A DNA stretch of 64,000 nucleotides from Ophiocordyceps camponoti-saundersi (nom. inval.) (lineage: Eukaryota > Ascomycota > Sordariomycetes > Hypocreales > Ophiocordycipitaceae), in assembly GCA_003339415.1 (NCBI GenBank), contig PDHQ01000007.1, forward strand, positions 248,001 to 312,000, read 5' to 3'. Positions 11,401-23,382 of this stretch are shown in pieces (position 1 is the stretch's first letter; the number at the start of each line of letters is the position of its first letter). Below the pieces are notes generated by a model. The model ran no database searches, was not told where the DNA came from, and worked only from the letters and a program-made list of their open reading frames with translations. Position numbers and translations under genes: made by a program.

Positions 11401-14167
11401 GTTGAGGTTAGGGATGAACTGAAGACCGCCATTGAGGTCGGCAAAGACGGGTTCGGCCTGGCAGAGATCAACAATGATGGGCGACATCAAGCCCAGTAGA
11501 TTGAAGGCCATCTCCTGCTGCGAGAAGGTTCGCACGCCGAATGCCTCGACGCCCTCGGCAACGATGTTGTTGCCGGACATCAGCCCGGTGCCACGGGTCC
11601 ATCCGATGACGGCGCCGCAGATAGTCAAGTAATTGGCCCAATTCTCCGAGTACCACCGATTGAAGAGCGTCTCGAGCGCAAGCTTCGACTCGGAGTAGAG
11701 CCCATCGTTGCCGAAGGTGCCGTGGTTGGGCGACAAGGGGAGCACGACCTGAGCCGGCCGCGTCTCGAACCCTCTGTCGGTCTTTTGAGTCTTGACGCAA
11801 CCCAAGAGGCGGACCAGGTTTATGAGCATGATACGGTGTGCCAGTTCCGACCTGGAGTCGATGCTGTCGATCTGTCGACCATTTTCCGAGATGGCGGCAA
11901 AAGGAACGATGAAATCGAGGTCCCAGCCAAGGCCGCTCTTGGTATCATAGATGTACTCAACCAGAGCCTCCACATCTTGCTTACTGCCTTGATTGAAGGG
12001 AACGACGACGATTTGGGATCCTCGCGAACCGTAGCGAGAATACATAGACTGGTAGTACTCTGTCACCTCTTTGGAAAAGCGGCTGGTGGTGACAACAACC
12101 CTGGCGCCGCCACTAATGAGACCTTGCAGGACCTCGGCACCAATGGAACCGGCACCGGCACCGGTCATGAGAACGTGCTTGCCTTGAAAGGTCACACCGG
12201 ACTTGGCAGCATCCTCCAGGCAGTTGATGTAGATGGCGGTGAGTTTCTTACTGTAATCCCAGCCGTGTAGGGACTTGCGCTTGAGGTGCAGGAAGGGAAT
12301 GGTTTCGACATTGCCCTTGGTATGATTGGGACCCTTGACGCTGCTCCTCTTGTTCTTGCCATTCTCTTTGGGCAAGATTTGGCTCTGGTTCATGGCGAGC
12401 GACCGCAGGACGTCTCCATACAAGTTCTTGATCTCGAGCTGCGAAGTCTTTGACATCTTATGTTGCTGCTTGATGAGCCTGTAGATGCGCTGCAAGTCGC
12501 TCTGCACCTTGGTTCGATTTCCATACTCGGAAATTTTTCCTCCTTCAGCCATCTGCTGAACGTAATGTTCCAACTTCCTGCAGCTCGCACGGGGAACCTC
12601 CTCGTAGTTGAGGTTGCCCCGCGCGTCAACGGTGGTGCGAGGGCCGGTGGGAACGGCCACATCTTTGTAAACGGGAGATACATTCAATACGTCCCGACAG
12701 TTTTCGATGAGCTGCACGCCAAGCTCTTTGGCCAGTTTGTAAGTTTCACCTCGATCAGTGGGACAGTTGTCAATGTGATACTGCATGAAGTCGAGAAGTT
12801 TGGGGTTTGAGCGGTTCATGATTCTGATGCACTGGCTCACGATTTCGCGATCCACGGCCTGCAGCCTCCCGAAGATGACGTCGAAGTACATGCTCAGCGC
12901 ATCTTGCCGAGCCCAATTCCAGGAAGAGTCGTACGTCCTGGCCTTGGGGGGGCTGAAGACAGGCTCGATGCCTGATGCGTAAAACTCGCCATGCTCGGCG
13001 GCCCACAGGTCGAGCTGGGCCTGAAGAACCTTTTCTGACTTTTGCGAGCCGACGAAAGCCTTGTCTCCGGACCGGAGATCCATCTTGAGGTAGCGAGCAA
13101 ACAGCTCAAGCTGCTGCTTGAACAATGCCCGCTGGTCCTTGGTGAGGGCGTCGATGGCAGCTGGGTCCATCATCATGCCTTCGCCGGATGCGCCAGGCGC
13201 GCCACCTGCAGAGGCGGTGGACAGGGTGATGGCCGCATTGGAGGCATATTTTTGAGTCACATCATCCAAGAAGCCTTTGGCGTCACCGTCAGAACCGAGA
13301 CGAGCTGGAGGCTCCATGGTCAAGGCCATCAGCAAGGCGCCGTCCTGCCGGCCCGGCCCCAGACCCCATCGTGACTCGAGATATTTCCTCGTAGCCGTGA
13401 TGTTGAAGCCGCCGGGCATCTTTGAGGATATAAGTCTCGCAATGAGCGATTGGGACTGTTTGCCAAGGTTGCCATCAAACGTCGCTTGCATAGATGCACC
13501 AAGCTCGTCGAGAGGCGTGTCCTCTGGCTTCTCGGGAGTAGAGCCAAACTCCTTGCCAAGATCACCGAGAATTTCATTTTGAAGCGTCGACTTGCCTGGA
13601 ATTCTTGGTAAGTAAGGCTCAAGACGAACACGTAGCAGAAAGCATACCTCCGACCAAGTCCTTGATGGCCTTGCTCAGAGGAACCTCGAGAAGAGGCTTC
13701 TTAAGCTTCTGAGAAATAAGGGCACGGATGATGTCAATGGCCTGGACTGGCTGGTCGGGAACCTGGGCGGCAGGACCCGAGCTCGGAGGGGGGGGAGCAG
13801 CGGCGGCGACCGGAGCGGGAGCGGAGGTATCGGTGGGAGCCGGTCCGCCGGGAGAGGCAGCAGCAGGCTCCGGCTCTTCCTCGACGGGGTCAACGTCGTA
13901 GTAGATTTCCTTCGCGTCTTTGTTGTAGCAAAGAATCTGGCGTTGGACGGACTTGGCAGCGTCGTATGCTTCGTACTTGGAGGCCAGAGTGCGCTTGGCC
14001 ATTACGCCCAGCGTATCTGCTGGACCAACCTCGACGATGCGTTCGGCCGTCCTCTCGGCGAGGAAGACATCTTGAGTTTCAATCCATCTCACGGGCGAAG
14101 CGAATTGGTAGGCGAGCAGCTCGATCAGTAGGGTGTGAGCGAGCTCTTGCTCTACCTCTGGGCGCAT
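8478..14167 (-). CDS. FAS2: Fatty acid synthase subunit alpha
   Basis: CDS complement join(8478..8588, 8650..13595, 13648..14167), 1858 residues, the usual fungal length. Order of domains: N-terminal part of the malonyl/palmitoyl transferase module; Ala/Pro linker; acyl carrier protein with phosphopantetheine attachment Ser176 in [11 protein letters not shown] (intron 1 splits the preceding Gly codon); ketoreductase with the nucleotide-binding [19 protein letters not shown]; ketosynthase with catalytic Cys1273 in [10 protein letters not shown] and the His motifs [13 protein letters not shown] and [11 protein letters not shown]; and a C-terminal phosphopantetheinyl transferase ([19 protein letters not shown]). 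The last exon supplies the end of this transferase. The protein is the central wheel of the cytosolic alpha6-beta6 complex making palmitate and stearate from acetyl- and malonyl-CoA. It faces FAS1 across a shared upstream region. Confidence 0.98.
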
Positions 14168-15272
14168 TTTGAGTGATGCTGAAGGGCGTCAAGCTGAGGT
14201 CAGAGCAGGAAAAGAAGGATTTGACCAAGCACCGGCCGGAGAGGAGGCGACCAAAAGGCCGGTCGTAAATGATGAAGGGTAGAGAGGCCAGCTATGCTAC
14301 AGGCAAAGCTTTGAAGTCGATGGCGGGAGCAGCCGAGCAGGGTCAAGGGAGAAAAAGGGGGCCCGAGGACGGAGACGGAGAAAGACGATGATGAATGAAG
14401 ACGGGACAGCGGGCGAATTGTTGAACGCTGGAGGACCCGCTGATGATGAAGGGTGGTGGGCGATGGTGGGCGATGGTGGGCGATGGTGGGACTGGAGGGA
14501 CTGGAGGGTGGTGCGAGGAAAGAACGAAAAAAAAAAGTTGGGGAGCGATTTCCGAGGGATGGGGCATGTACCGGTACAAGGGGGCTACTTCGACGCAGTA
14601 GAGACTCGGGCGCGGCAGATGCAGAAAGACAGGTTGCATTGCCGGACTAAGTCTTAGGGTATAAATCAAGGGGCAGAAGAGACTCGGCAAGGGAGATAAC
14701 AAGCAATGTGTCGCGATTGTCCGGCGCCGAGCCCGGCCGCATGGTCTGCCTCGGAAAAGTTAAAGACGAAAACTGTTGGTGATAAGAAAGAACTTTGGAG
14801 GCACAGTTTCGGATAGCAGGCAGCAGGCAGCAGAGAGAAACGGCGTTATCAGGACTTTATCAGGACGTTATCGGGATAAGCTTACAGGTTGAGGGGGCTT
14901 GATTGGGGGTTCGGGAGGGTTGATCGGGGGTTGAGGAGGGTTGAAAGGGGAGGGAGGGTGAGTTGATTGTCTGTAGACTGTTGGGTTGTATGTAATACGA
15001 ACTCTCTGATGGGGAAAAGGGGAACTACTATCTGAAAAGCGACAACCCTTTTGCAGGGCTCAACTAATGCTACCTACATACATTCATACCTACCTACCTC
15101 TACCATACTGTCCGTCTTCCCCTTGCAGAGCAGCAGAGCAGCGCACAGAGATATGAGATATCAGCCAACTCATACATAGGTATGTATGTATGTACATAGA
15201 ACATTGTACAGTCCGTACACACACACGACACATGTGAGGTGGTCGGCACACCTACCCACTACCTCTAGTATG
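14168..15272. promoter_or_regulatory. FAS1/FAS2 shared upstream region, FAS2 side
   Basis: This is the FAS2-proximal part of the 2.84 kb between the divergent FAS starts. It holds three tandem 10-bp units (cgatggtggg, 14461-14490), GGGTTGA-like repeats at about 14886-14950, and TACC/TACA tetranucleotide tracts near 15060-15110 and 15170-15200. Two CCTCGG hexamers (14749-14754 on plus, 14363-14368 on minus) match the site known for Aspergillus fatty-acid regulators FarA/FarB, but a 6-mer can occur by chance. No gene is supported. Confidence 0.45.
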
Positions 15273-15416
15273 TATGAAGGGATGGGCAACGCTGATGAAG
15301 GTGATGATATGTGTGATGTGTCTGACTAGGTCTGTGAGGCTAGGCCAGGCCCTAGAAGAAGGGCCGGCAGCGCTGACTAACTAAGGTAGGCTAGCTATAG
15401 GGTAGGCTACTTAACA
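15273..15416 (-). repeat. 3' LTR of the TRIM-like element
   Basis: 144 bp, 137 of 144 identical to the partner repeat. It is preceded on plus by the GTATG duplication. On the minus strand it begins TGTTAAGTAGCC and ends TTCATA; a canonical LTR ends in CA, and CA to TA is the RIP change, so the odd terminus may itself be RIP-derived. Confidence 0.85.
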
Positions 15417-15430
15417 CCCCCCCTCAGCGC
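15417..15430 (-). other. Putative polypurine tract
   Basis: On the minus strand a G-rich purine run (GCGCTGAGGGGGGG) abuts the LTR start TGTTAAG. This is the position and composition expected of a plus-strand primer for reverse transcription. Confidence 0.6.
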
Positions 15431-15969
15431 TGCCTCCGTGGGCAGCCTATAGCCGATCGTGAAAAACTTAAAATAGCTTCTTTTTATCCCTTTGCCGGCC
15501 TACTTCCCTTCCTACTCCCTAATCCCTATATTCTATTCTTTATTCTATATTCTATATTCGTATCTTACTACTCTTTACGATAGCGTTTTTTAGCGGTATC
15601 TTTATACTTAATATCGAGGCCTTTTTAGCGGTAAGTTAATTCGTATAGGGTCGTATCGGTTTTATCGCATTTCCCTAGATTAATCGGAAGCAAATCTAAT
15701 TAAAAAAATTCATTTCGAGTAGGTTTCGGAGGTTTTCTCTCGAGGCGTTCTTTAGCAGGGTATTTTCTTCGTTTTTAGTAGGAAATCCGGGTCGAATAGC
15801 CGGGTTAAAAAATCAGGTCGAAAAATAAGGAAAAAATTTTCTTTAGTCGGTCCTTAGGTCTTAGGGGCCGGGGCCGGGCTCTTTTTCTTCTTCTTCTTTA
15901 TCGTGGCGTGCCGTAGAGAGCTATCGCTATAAAAAGGGCTTAAAATATGCAATTTACGCGAAGCGCAGA

Positions 15970-15982
15970 GGCGCTTATAACC
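15970..15982 (-). other. Putative primer binding site (half-tRNA-Met type)
   Basis: On the minus strand GGTTATAAGCGCC directly follows the 5' LTR. It resembles GGTTATGAGC, the complement of the CAU anticodon arm of initiator tRNA-Met used by copia-type elements; the one G-to-A difference is a TpG-to-TpA change. The tRNA comparison is from memory. Confidence 0.5.
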
Positions 15983-16126
15983 TATGAAGGGATAGGTAAC
16001 GCTGATAAAGGTGATGATATATGTGATATGTCTGACTAGGTCTGTGAGGCTAGGCTAGGCCCTAGAAGAAGGGCCGGCAGCGCTGACTAACTAAGGTAGG
16101 CTAGCTATAGGGTAGGCTACTCAACA
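15983..16126 (-). repeat. 5' LTR of the TRIM-like element
   Basis: 144 bp; begins TGTTGAGTAGCC on the minus strand. It carries six of the seven TpA-type changes between the two repeats; the left copy carries one. It is followed on plus by the GTATG duplication. Confidence 0.85.
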
Positions 16127-16131
16127 GTATG

Positions 16132-17008
16132 TATGTACAATGTAGGTAGATGGTAGGTGTAGGTGGTTAGATTAGAGGGAGTTAATTACCTAAGGTAAAC
16201 AACTAGCAGAAAGAGTTCTTTTACGCCAAACACTATTTCACTGTTGTTTTTCTCTCGCTCTCTCTGTCTCTGTCTCTCTCTCTCTCTTTACATGTATCGC
16301 CTCTCTCGCTCTCTTCGATGAGTGTGTTTGTCGCGCCATCAGCATGCATCAGCAGAGCACACACGCATGGCACACACACACACGTAAGGCACAGGTATTT
16401 TGCCGTACCTCTACGGCCGCACTCGGACCCCCTTTTCAAGGGTGCAGCGTGCATGCAGGTACAGGTACGAAGGCCCTTCGACCGGGGAACCCTGCCCCAC
16501 TCGGCCCGCGGGTGTCACTGTAGTACTTAGCATCTAGGTGGCCTGTAGTGGTCGCCCAGTGTAGCACTAGCCTGTAATGCCCGTAGCAGTAGCCTGTGGC
16601 CTTGGGTCTGTAGTGGCACGGGACTTTCCCAACAGAAAGAACGAAAAAAATTGGACGCCGGCTTCTGGCCTTTCCCCGTGTCGCCGCCGCCGCCGCCGCC
16701 CCCCTTCCCACCGACACCGAGACAGACGCATTGCAAGCTCGTCGTCTCTCATCCCAACTTATTACTCGCCATAGGGGCTTCTTCCTTCTTTTCTTCCTCT
16801 TCTCTTTCTCCTCCTTCTGCTTCTTCCCCTCTCCTTCTCCTTTACCTTATCTCGATAGCGTTGTCCCTGTCCTCACAAGGTCAATTCCGATCAACAAGTC
16901 AATTCGTCGAGGGCCCGGGCCTCTTCGCATCAGCGACTGCCCTGTCAGTTTGACCACCTCTCTTCTCTAATCTTCACTAACCTCGTTCCTCCTCTCAGCC
17001 GTCTCGTC
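16132..17008 (+). promoter_or_regulatory. FAS1 proximal upstream region with CT-rich leader and likely 5' UTR intron
   Basis: It contains CT and CA dinucleotide tracts at 16240-16300 and 16355-16385. A strong pyrimidine tract at 16778-16848 is typical upstream of highly expressed fungal genes. A probable leader intron at 16944-16998 has a GTCAGT donor, CACTAAC branch site and CTCAG acceptor, 10 bp before the FAS1 ATG. No upstream gene is seen. Confidence 0.5.
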
Positions 17009-20000
17009 ATGTACGGCACATCGACTGGCCCTCAGACGGGCATCTCTACCCCCAGATCCAGCTCCTCTCTTCGGCCATTGACCATCACCCACGGCACTCT
17101 CGAAACATCCTTCCTCGTCCCGACCAACCTCCACTTTCATGCCTCCCAACTCAAGGATCGCTTGGTTGCGAGCTTGCCGGAGCCCACCGACGAGCTTGCT
17201 CACGATGAAGAGCCTTCGTCTGTTGCCGAGCTCGTTGCTAGGTATCTGGGCTTTGTCGCCCGCGAGGTAGAGAATGGAGAAGACGATGCCCAAGGCTCAT
17301 ACGAGGAGGTCCTCAAGCTCGTTCTCAACGAGTTCGAGAGAGCCTTCCTTCGCGGCAACGAGGTCCATGCCGTTGCTGCTGCTCTGCCGGGCATCGAAGC
17401 CAAGAAGCTCCAAGTGATCCGGAGCTACTATCTTGCCCGTGCTGTCGCCGACAGGACCATCAAGCCCCATGAGTCGGCCTTGTTGCGGGCCTCAGACGAT
17501 GGCTCCGCCGAAATCTACACCATCTTCGGCGGCCAAGGCAATATTGAACAATACTTCGAAGAGCTTCGCCAGGTCTTCCAAACTTATCCGAGCTTCGTCG
17601 GGGAGCTCATCCTCACGGCTGCCGAGCAGCTCCAAACTCTGTCCAACCATCCCGAAGCCGAAAAGATGTTTCCCAAGGGCTTGGACATAATGAACTGGCT
17701 CCACGATCCGGACTCTACCCCGGAGGTCGACTACCTCATCTCCGCACCCGTCAGCTTCCCCCTAATCGGCCTCGTGCAAATGGCACATTACGAAGTCACT
17801 TGCAAGGTGCTTGGCATTCACCCCGGTCAGCTGCGCGATCGCATCAGCGGCACCACCGGCCATTCCCAAGGCATCGTCATGGCCGCTGCCACCGCCGCCG
17901 CCGACTCCTGGGATTCGTGGCGCCAAATCGTCGCCTCCACTCTGGCCATCCTCTTCTGGATTGGAACGCGAAGCCAGCAGGCTTTTCCTACCACGTCCTT
18001 GACGCCTACTATGCTGCGTGAGTCGTTGGATCACGGCGAGGGCACTCCCACCCCCATGCTTAGCATCCGCGACCTCTCCCAGCAGGAGCTTCAGAAGCAC
18101 ATTGACGCCACGAACCAGTACCTTCCACCACACCGTCACATCAGTGTCTCGCTGGTCAACAGCCCGCGCAATCTAGTTGTCACGGGTCCACCAATATCCC
18201 TATATGGTCTCAATTCCCAGCTGCGCAAAGTCAAGGCGCCAACGGGCCTCGACCAAACCCGTGTGCCCTACACCGAGCGCAAAGTCCGCTTTGCAAACCG
18301 ATTCCTACCCATCACAGCTCCCTTCCACAGCAAGTACCTTGTAGACGCGACTGCTATGATCGACGAGGATCTCAAGGATATTTGCATCGAATCCAGTTCC
18401 TTGGGTATCCCGGTCTTCGACACGAGCACCGGCAAGGATCTCCGCTCCCAAGTCAGCGGCAATGTCGTCCCGGCTCTGGTCCGCCTTATCACCCGTGACC
18501 CCGTCAACTGGGAGAAGGCGACCGTCTTCCCCAAGGCGACGCACATTCTCGACTTTGGGCCTGGCGGCGTGTCCGGTCTGGGGACATTGACCAGCCGTAA
18601 CAAGGAAGGAACCGGAGTTAGAGTGATTGTCGCCGGCGTCGTCGAAGGCACAACTCTCGAAGTCGGCTACAAGCCTGAGCTCTTCGATAGGGACGAAGAT
18701 AATATCAGGTATGCCATTGACTGGGTGAAGGAATTCGGTCCTCGTCTAGTAAGAACATCAAACGGACGCAAGTACGTCGACACCAAGATGAGCCGCCTTC
18801 TCGGCCTTCCCCCTGTCATGGTTGCTGGCATGACCCCTTGCACCGTGCCCTGGGACTTTGTTGCGGCGACGATGAACGCAGGCTATCACATCGAACTTGC
18901 CGGCGGAGGCTACTTCGCTCCGGGTATGATGACCGCTGCGCTGTCCAAGATTGAGAAGGCCATACCATCTGGTCGCGGCATCACAGTCAACCTGATCTAC
19001 GTTAACCCACAGGCCATGAGCTGGCAGATTCCGCTCATTGGTAGGTTGCGAGCTGAAGGCGTACCGATTGAGGGATTGACCATCGGCGCTGGAGTGCCTT
19101 CCATCGAGGTCGCGCAGGAGTACATCGAAACGTTGGGCCTCAAGCACATCGGCTTCAAGCCCGGCTCCATGGAGGCCGTTCACGCTGTCATCAACATTGC
19201 CAAGGCCAATCCGAGCTTCCCCGTCATCCTGCAGTGGACCGGTGGCCGAGGCGGTGGACACCATTCATTCGAAGACTTCCACCAGCCTATACTACAGATG
19301 TATGGCCGTATTCGACGCCAGGAGAACATCATCCTCGTTGCCGGCAGTGGCTTTGGTAGTGCCGAGGATACCTATCCCTACATCACCGGTGACTGGGCCA
19401 AGAAGTATGGCTACCCGCCGATGCCTTTTGACGGCTGCCTCTTTGGTAGCCGCATGATGGTCGCGAAGGAGGCACATACAAGCAAAAGCGCCAAGCAAGC
19501 AATTGTCGATGCGCCCGGCTTGGAAGACGCCGAGTGGGAAGACACGTATAAAGGACCTGCCGGTGGCGTCATCACGGTACGTTCTGAGATGGGCGAGCCA
19601 ATTCACAAGCTTGCCACTCGGGGCGTGCGCTTCTGGGCCGAGATGGACAAGAAGATCTTCAGCCTGCCCAAGGACAAGAGGGTGACGGAACTGAAGAAGA
19701 GCCGGGACTACATCATCAAGAAGCTCAACGACGACTTTCAGAAGGTGTGGTTCGGCTGCAACAAGGATGGCAAGGCCGTCGACCTAGAAGACATGACCTA
19801 CGCCGAGGTCGTGCGACGCATGGTCGAGTTGCTGTATGTGAAGCGCCAGGGTCGGTGGATAGACCCGTCATTTGCGATGCTCACCGGCGACTTCATTCAC
19901 CGCGTCGAGGAACGCTTTACCACCTCGCCCGAACAACCGTCGCTGTTGCAGAGCTATGCCGATCTAAACGATCCCTTTGCTGCCGTCGACCGGATTTTGT

Positions 20001-23000
20001 CCCACTATCCTGAGTCCGAGACGCAGATAATCAACGCGCAGGATGTGCAGCACTTCCTGCTTCTCTGCATGCGACCTGGCCAGAAGCCGGTTACCTTCAT
20101 CCCCGCTCTGGATGAAAACTTTGAATTCTTCTTCAAGAAGGATTCTCTTTGGCAGTCGGAAGACCTTGACGCCGTCATTGGCCAGGACGTTGGGCGTACG
20201 TGTATCCTTCAGGGCCCGACGGCGGCCAAATTCTCCACCATTCTTGATGAGCCCATCAAGGACATCCTCGATGGGATCCATGATTCTCACATCGCCTCGC
20301 TGACGAGGGACTACTACGGCAACGACGAGCGCGCAATTCCGGCCGCCGAATACTTCGGCGGCAAGCTGGTGGACCTGGAGATTCCGCTCGACGTGGAAGG
20401 GCTAACTGTCAATTATGACGTCCACAAGAACACTTACCGGCTATCTTCATCCGCGACCGCTGCGATGCCGTCCCTCGATGCCTGGCTCTCCCTCTTGGCC
20501 GGTCCCAACCGAAGCTGGCGATATGCGCTCCTGATGTCGGACGTGGTTGTTCAGGGGCAAAAGTTCCAGACCAATCCCATCCGACGCATCTTCGCGCCGG
20601 TGCGAGGGCTGTTCGTTGAAATTCTCTACCCTAATGAGCCGGAGAAGACTACCATCATCGTTCGTGAGCAGCCGAGACACAATCAGTACGTGGACGTAAT
20701 CGAAGTCAAGTTGAGCGGGAAGAACGAGATCCTCGTCAACATGATCAAGGACACGACCGCTCTCGGCAAGCCCATTGCCCTACCTCTCAAGTTCACTTAC
20801 CACGCCGAGGCTGGATACGCCCCCATTCACGAAGTCATGACAGATCGCAACGATCGCATCAAGGAGTTTTACTGGCGCGCGTGGTTCGGCAATGACGCCC
20901 TTGATCTCGACGCTGACATCACAAGCAAGTTTGACGGAGGTAGCACCATCATCACTAGCGAGGCCATCAGGGACTTTGTGCATGCTGTAGGCAACACCGG
21001 AGAGGCCTTTGTCGACAGACCTGGAAAGACGGTCTATGCACCCATGGACTTTGCCATTGTCGTGGGCTGGAAGGCCATAACCAAGCCCATATTCCCGCGC
21101 ACCATTGACGGCGATCTCCTGAGGCTAGTCCACTTGTCGAATAAATTCCGCATGATTCCCGGAGCGGAGCCGCTGAAAAAGGGTGACGAGATCTCCACCA
21201 CTGCGCAGATCAACGCCGTCATCAACCAAGAATCAGGCAAGATGGTCGAGGTCTGTGGCACAATTGTTCGGGACGGTGAACCTGTCATGGAGGTAACGTC
21301 CCAGTTCCTGTACCGCGGAACGTACATGGACTACGAGAACACGTTCCAGCGCAAGATCGAAACTCCTGTTCAAGTCCACTTGGCCACGAGCAAGGATGTG
21401 GCTGTCCTCCGGTCGAAGCAGTGGTTCGCCGTGGACGAGGTTCATGGTGACATGGACCTGCTCGGCCAGACGTTGACGTTCCGCTTGCAGAGTCTGATGC
21501 GTTACAAGAACAAGTCAGTGTTCAGCAGCGTCGAGACTCGGGGTCAAGTCTTGCTCGAGCTGCCGACCAAAGAGGTGATCCAGGTCGCTAGCGTCGACTA
21601 CGAAGCGGGCGAGTCTCATGGCAACCCCGTAATCGACTACCTGCAGCGGCACGGCTCGCCGCTGGACCAACCCATCTACTTCGATAACCCGATCCCCTTG
21701 AGCGGAAAAGATCCCCTGCAGCTGCGCGCGCCGGCTTCCAACGAGACGTACGCTCGCGTCTCCGGAGACTACAACCCCATCCACGTGTCGCGCGTCTTTT
21801 CGGGCTACGCGAATCTCCCCGGTACCATCACGCACGGCATGTACTCGAGTGCCGCTGTCCGAAGTCTTGTCGAGACTTGGGCGGCTGAGAATGACATTGG
21901 CCGTGTGCGAAGCTTCTCTGCTTCGTTGGTCGGCATGGTACTCCCCAACGACGACATCGAGGTCAAGCTACAGCACGTCGGCATGGTGGCTGGCCGTAAG
22001 ATCATCAAGGTGGAGGTCAGCAACACGGAGACGGATGAAAAGGTGCTTCTCGGTGAGGCAGAGATCGAGCAGCCCGTGACGGCGTACGTCTTCACCGGAC
22101 AGGGCTCGCAGGAGCAAGGCATGGGCATGGAGCTGTATGCAAGCAGTCCTGTGGCCAAAGAAGTCTGGGATCGTGCGGACACCTATCTGGTTGACAATTA
22201 TGGTAAGTGCTTTTGGTCCGATTGACAGGGTTTCGGAGACATGAGACTAATCTGCGCGTGCCTCATCCAGGCTTCTCAATCACCAACATTGTCAAGAACA
22301 ACCCCAAGGAGCTTACCATTCACTTCGGGGGCCCGAGAGGCAAGGCCATCAGGCAGAACTACATGGCCATGACGTTCGAGACTGTGGCGGTTGATGGCAC
22401 GATCAAGTCGGAGCGCATCTTCAAGGAAATCGACGAGGGCACGACGTCATACACATACCGTTCGCCGACAGGACTGCTCTCGGCGACGCAATTCACGCAG
22501 CCTGCGCTGACGCTGATGGAAAAGGCCAGTTTCGAGGACATGAAGTCCAAGGGTCTCGTGCCCAGAGACAGCACCTTTGCCGGTCACTCGCTGGGCGAGT
22601 ACTCTGCGTTGGCGGCGCTGGCAGACGTGATGCCGATCGAGTCGCTGGTCTCGGTGGTCTTCTACCGCGGCCTCACGATGCAGGTGGCGGTGGAGCGCGA
22701 CGCCAGTGGACGGTCCAACTACTCGATGTGCGCGGTGAATCCGAGCCGCATCTCCAAGACGTTCAACGAGGAGGCATTGCAGTTTGTGGTGAACATGATC
22801 GCGGAAGAGACGGGATGGCTTCTGGAGATTGTCAACTACAACATCGCCAACATGCAGTACGTCTGCGCGGGCGACCTCAGGGCTCTCGACACGTTGGCCG
22901 GGGTTACCAACCTCCTCAAGAAGCAGCAGATTGATATTGAGGAGATGCGGAGCAACATCGAGGAGGCCAAAGGAGCGCTGCGCGACATCATTCGTGGATG

Positions 23001-23382
23001 CTCCGAGGCGACGCTCAGAAAGCCGCAGCCGTTGGAACTGGAGCGGGGTTTCGCGACGATCCCGCTGCGAGGCATCGACGTGCCCTTCCACTCGACCTTC
23101 TTGCGGTCCGGCGTCAAGCCGTTCCGGTCTTTCCTGCTGAAGAAGATCAACAAGACAACCATCGACCCTTCGAAGCTGGTTGGAAAATACATACCCAACG
23201 TGACGGCCAAGCCGTTTGCACTCACCAAGGAGTATTTCGAGGAAGTGTACAAGCTCACTAACTCGCCCAAGATTGGCGTGGTGCTGGCGAACTGGGACAG
23301 GTACTCGCGGGAGGAGGAGGCCAAGGATGGCAGTGACAGCGGTGCGAGTATCGCCTATGAGGGTCCAGGCGCTGCTGCCTGA
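17009..23382 (+). CDS. FAS1: Fatty acid synthase subunit beta
   Basis: CDS join(17009..22202, 22271..23382), 2101 residues, normal for fungal FAS beta. Order of domains: acetyl transferase with nucleophile Ser286 in [13 protein letters not shown] enoyl reductase ([20 protein letters not shown], then [16 protein letters not shown] and [11 protein letters not shown]); double-hotdog dehydratase including the MaoC-like [18 protein letters not shown]; and malonyl/palmitoyl transferase with [16 protein letters not shown] and nucleophile Ser of about position 1838 in [14 protein letters not shown]. The start [18 protein letters not shown] is the family's usual N-terminus. The single 68-bp intron (GTAAGT, CATCCAG) falls in the transferase domain and splits a Gly codon. 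Six beta chains cap the alpha wheel in the cytosolic fatty acid synthase. Transcribed away from FAS2. Confidence 0.98.

Larger units (their letters stand above)
15273..16126 (-). mobile_element. TRIM-like non-autonomous LTR retrotransposon (Copia type), RIP-mutated
   Basis: An 854-bp element with two direct terminal repeats of 144 bp (15273-15416 and 15983-16126) and a 566-bp interior. It is bounded by a perfect 5-bp target duplication GTATG (15268-15272 and 16127-16131). On the minus strand the repeat starts TGTTGAGTAGCC, like Copia-class LTRs. Just inside the minus-strand 5' LTR is GGTTATAAGCGCC, which resembles the complement of a methionine-tRNA anticodon arm, the half-tRNA primer used by copia-type elements. 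Just before the 3' LTR is a purine tract ending in seven or more G. The interior is AT-rich with no ORF of note. The seven mismatches between the repeats are all CpA/TpA or TpG/TpA transitions, the RIP signature. Orientation comes from the tract and primer-site positions. Autonomous relatives must be sought elsewhere in the genome. Confidence 0.85.

Noticed and set aside
14388..14657. 89-codon plus-strand frame with repeated WWAMVGDGGRWW-like peptide
   Set aside because: It arises from three tandem 10-bp units in the FAS2 upstream region; low complexity, no splice or start support.
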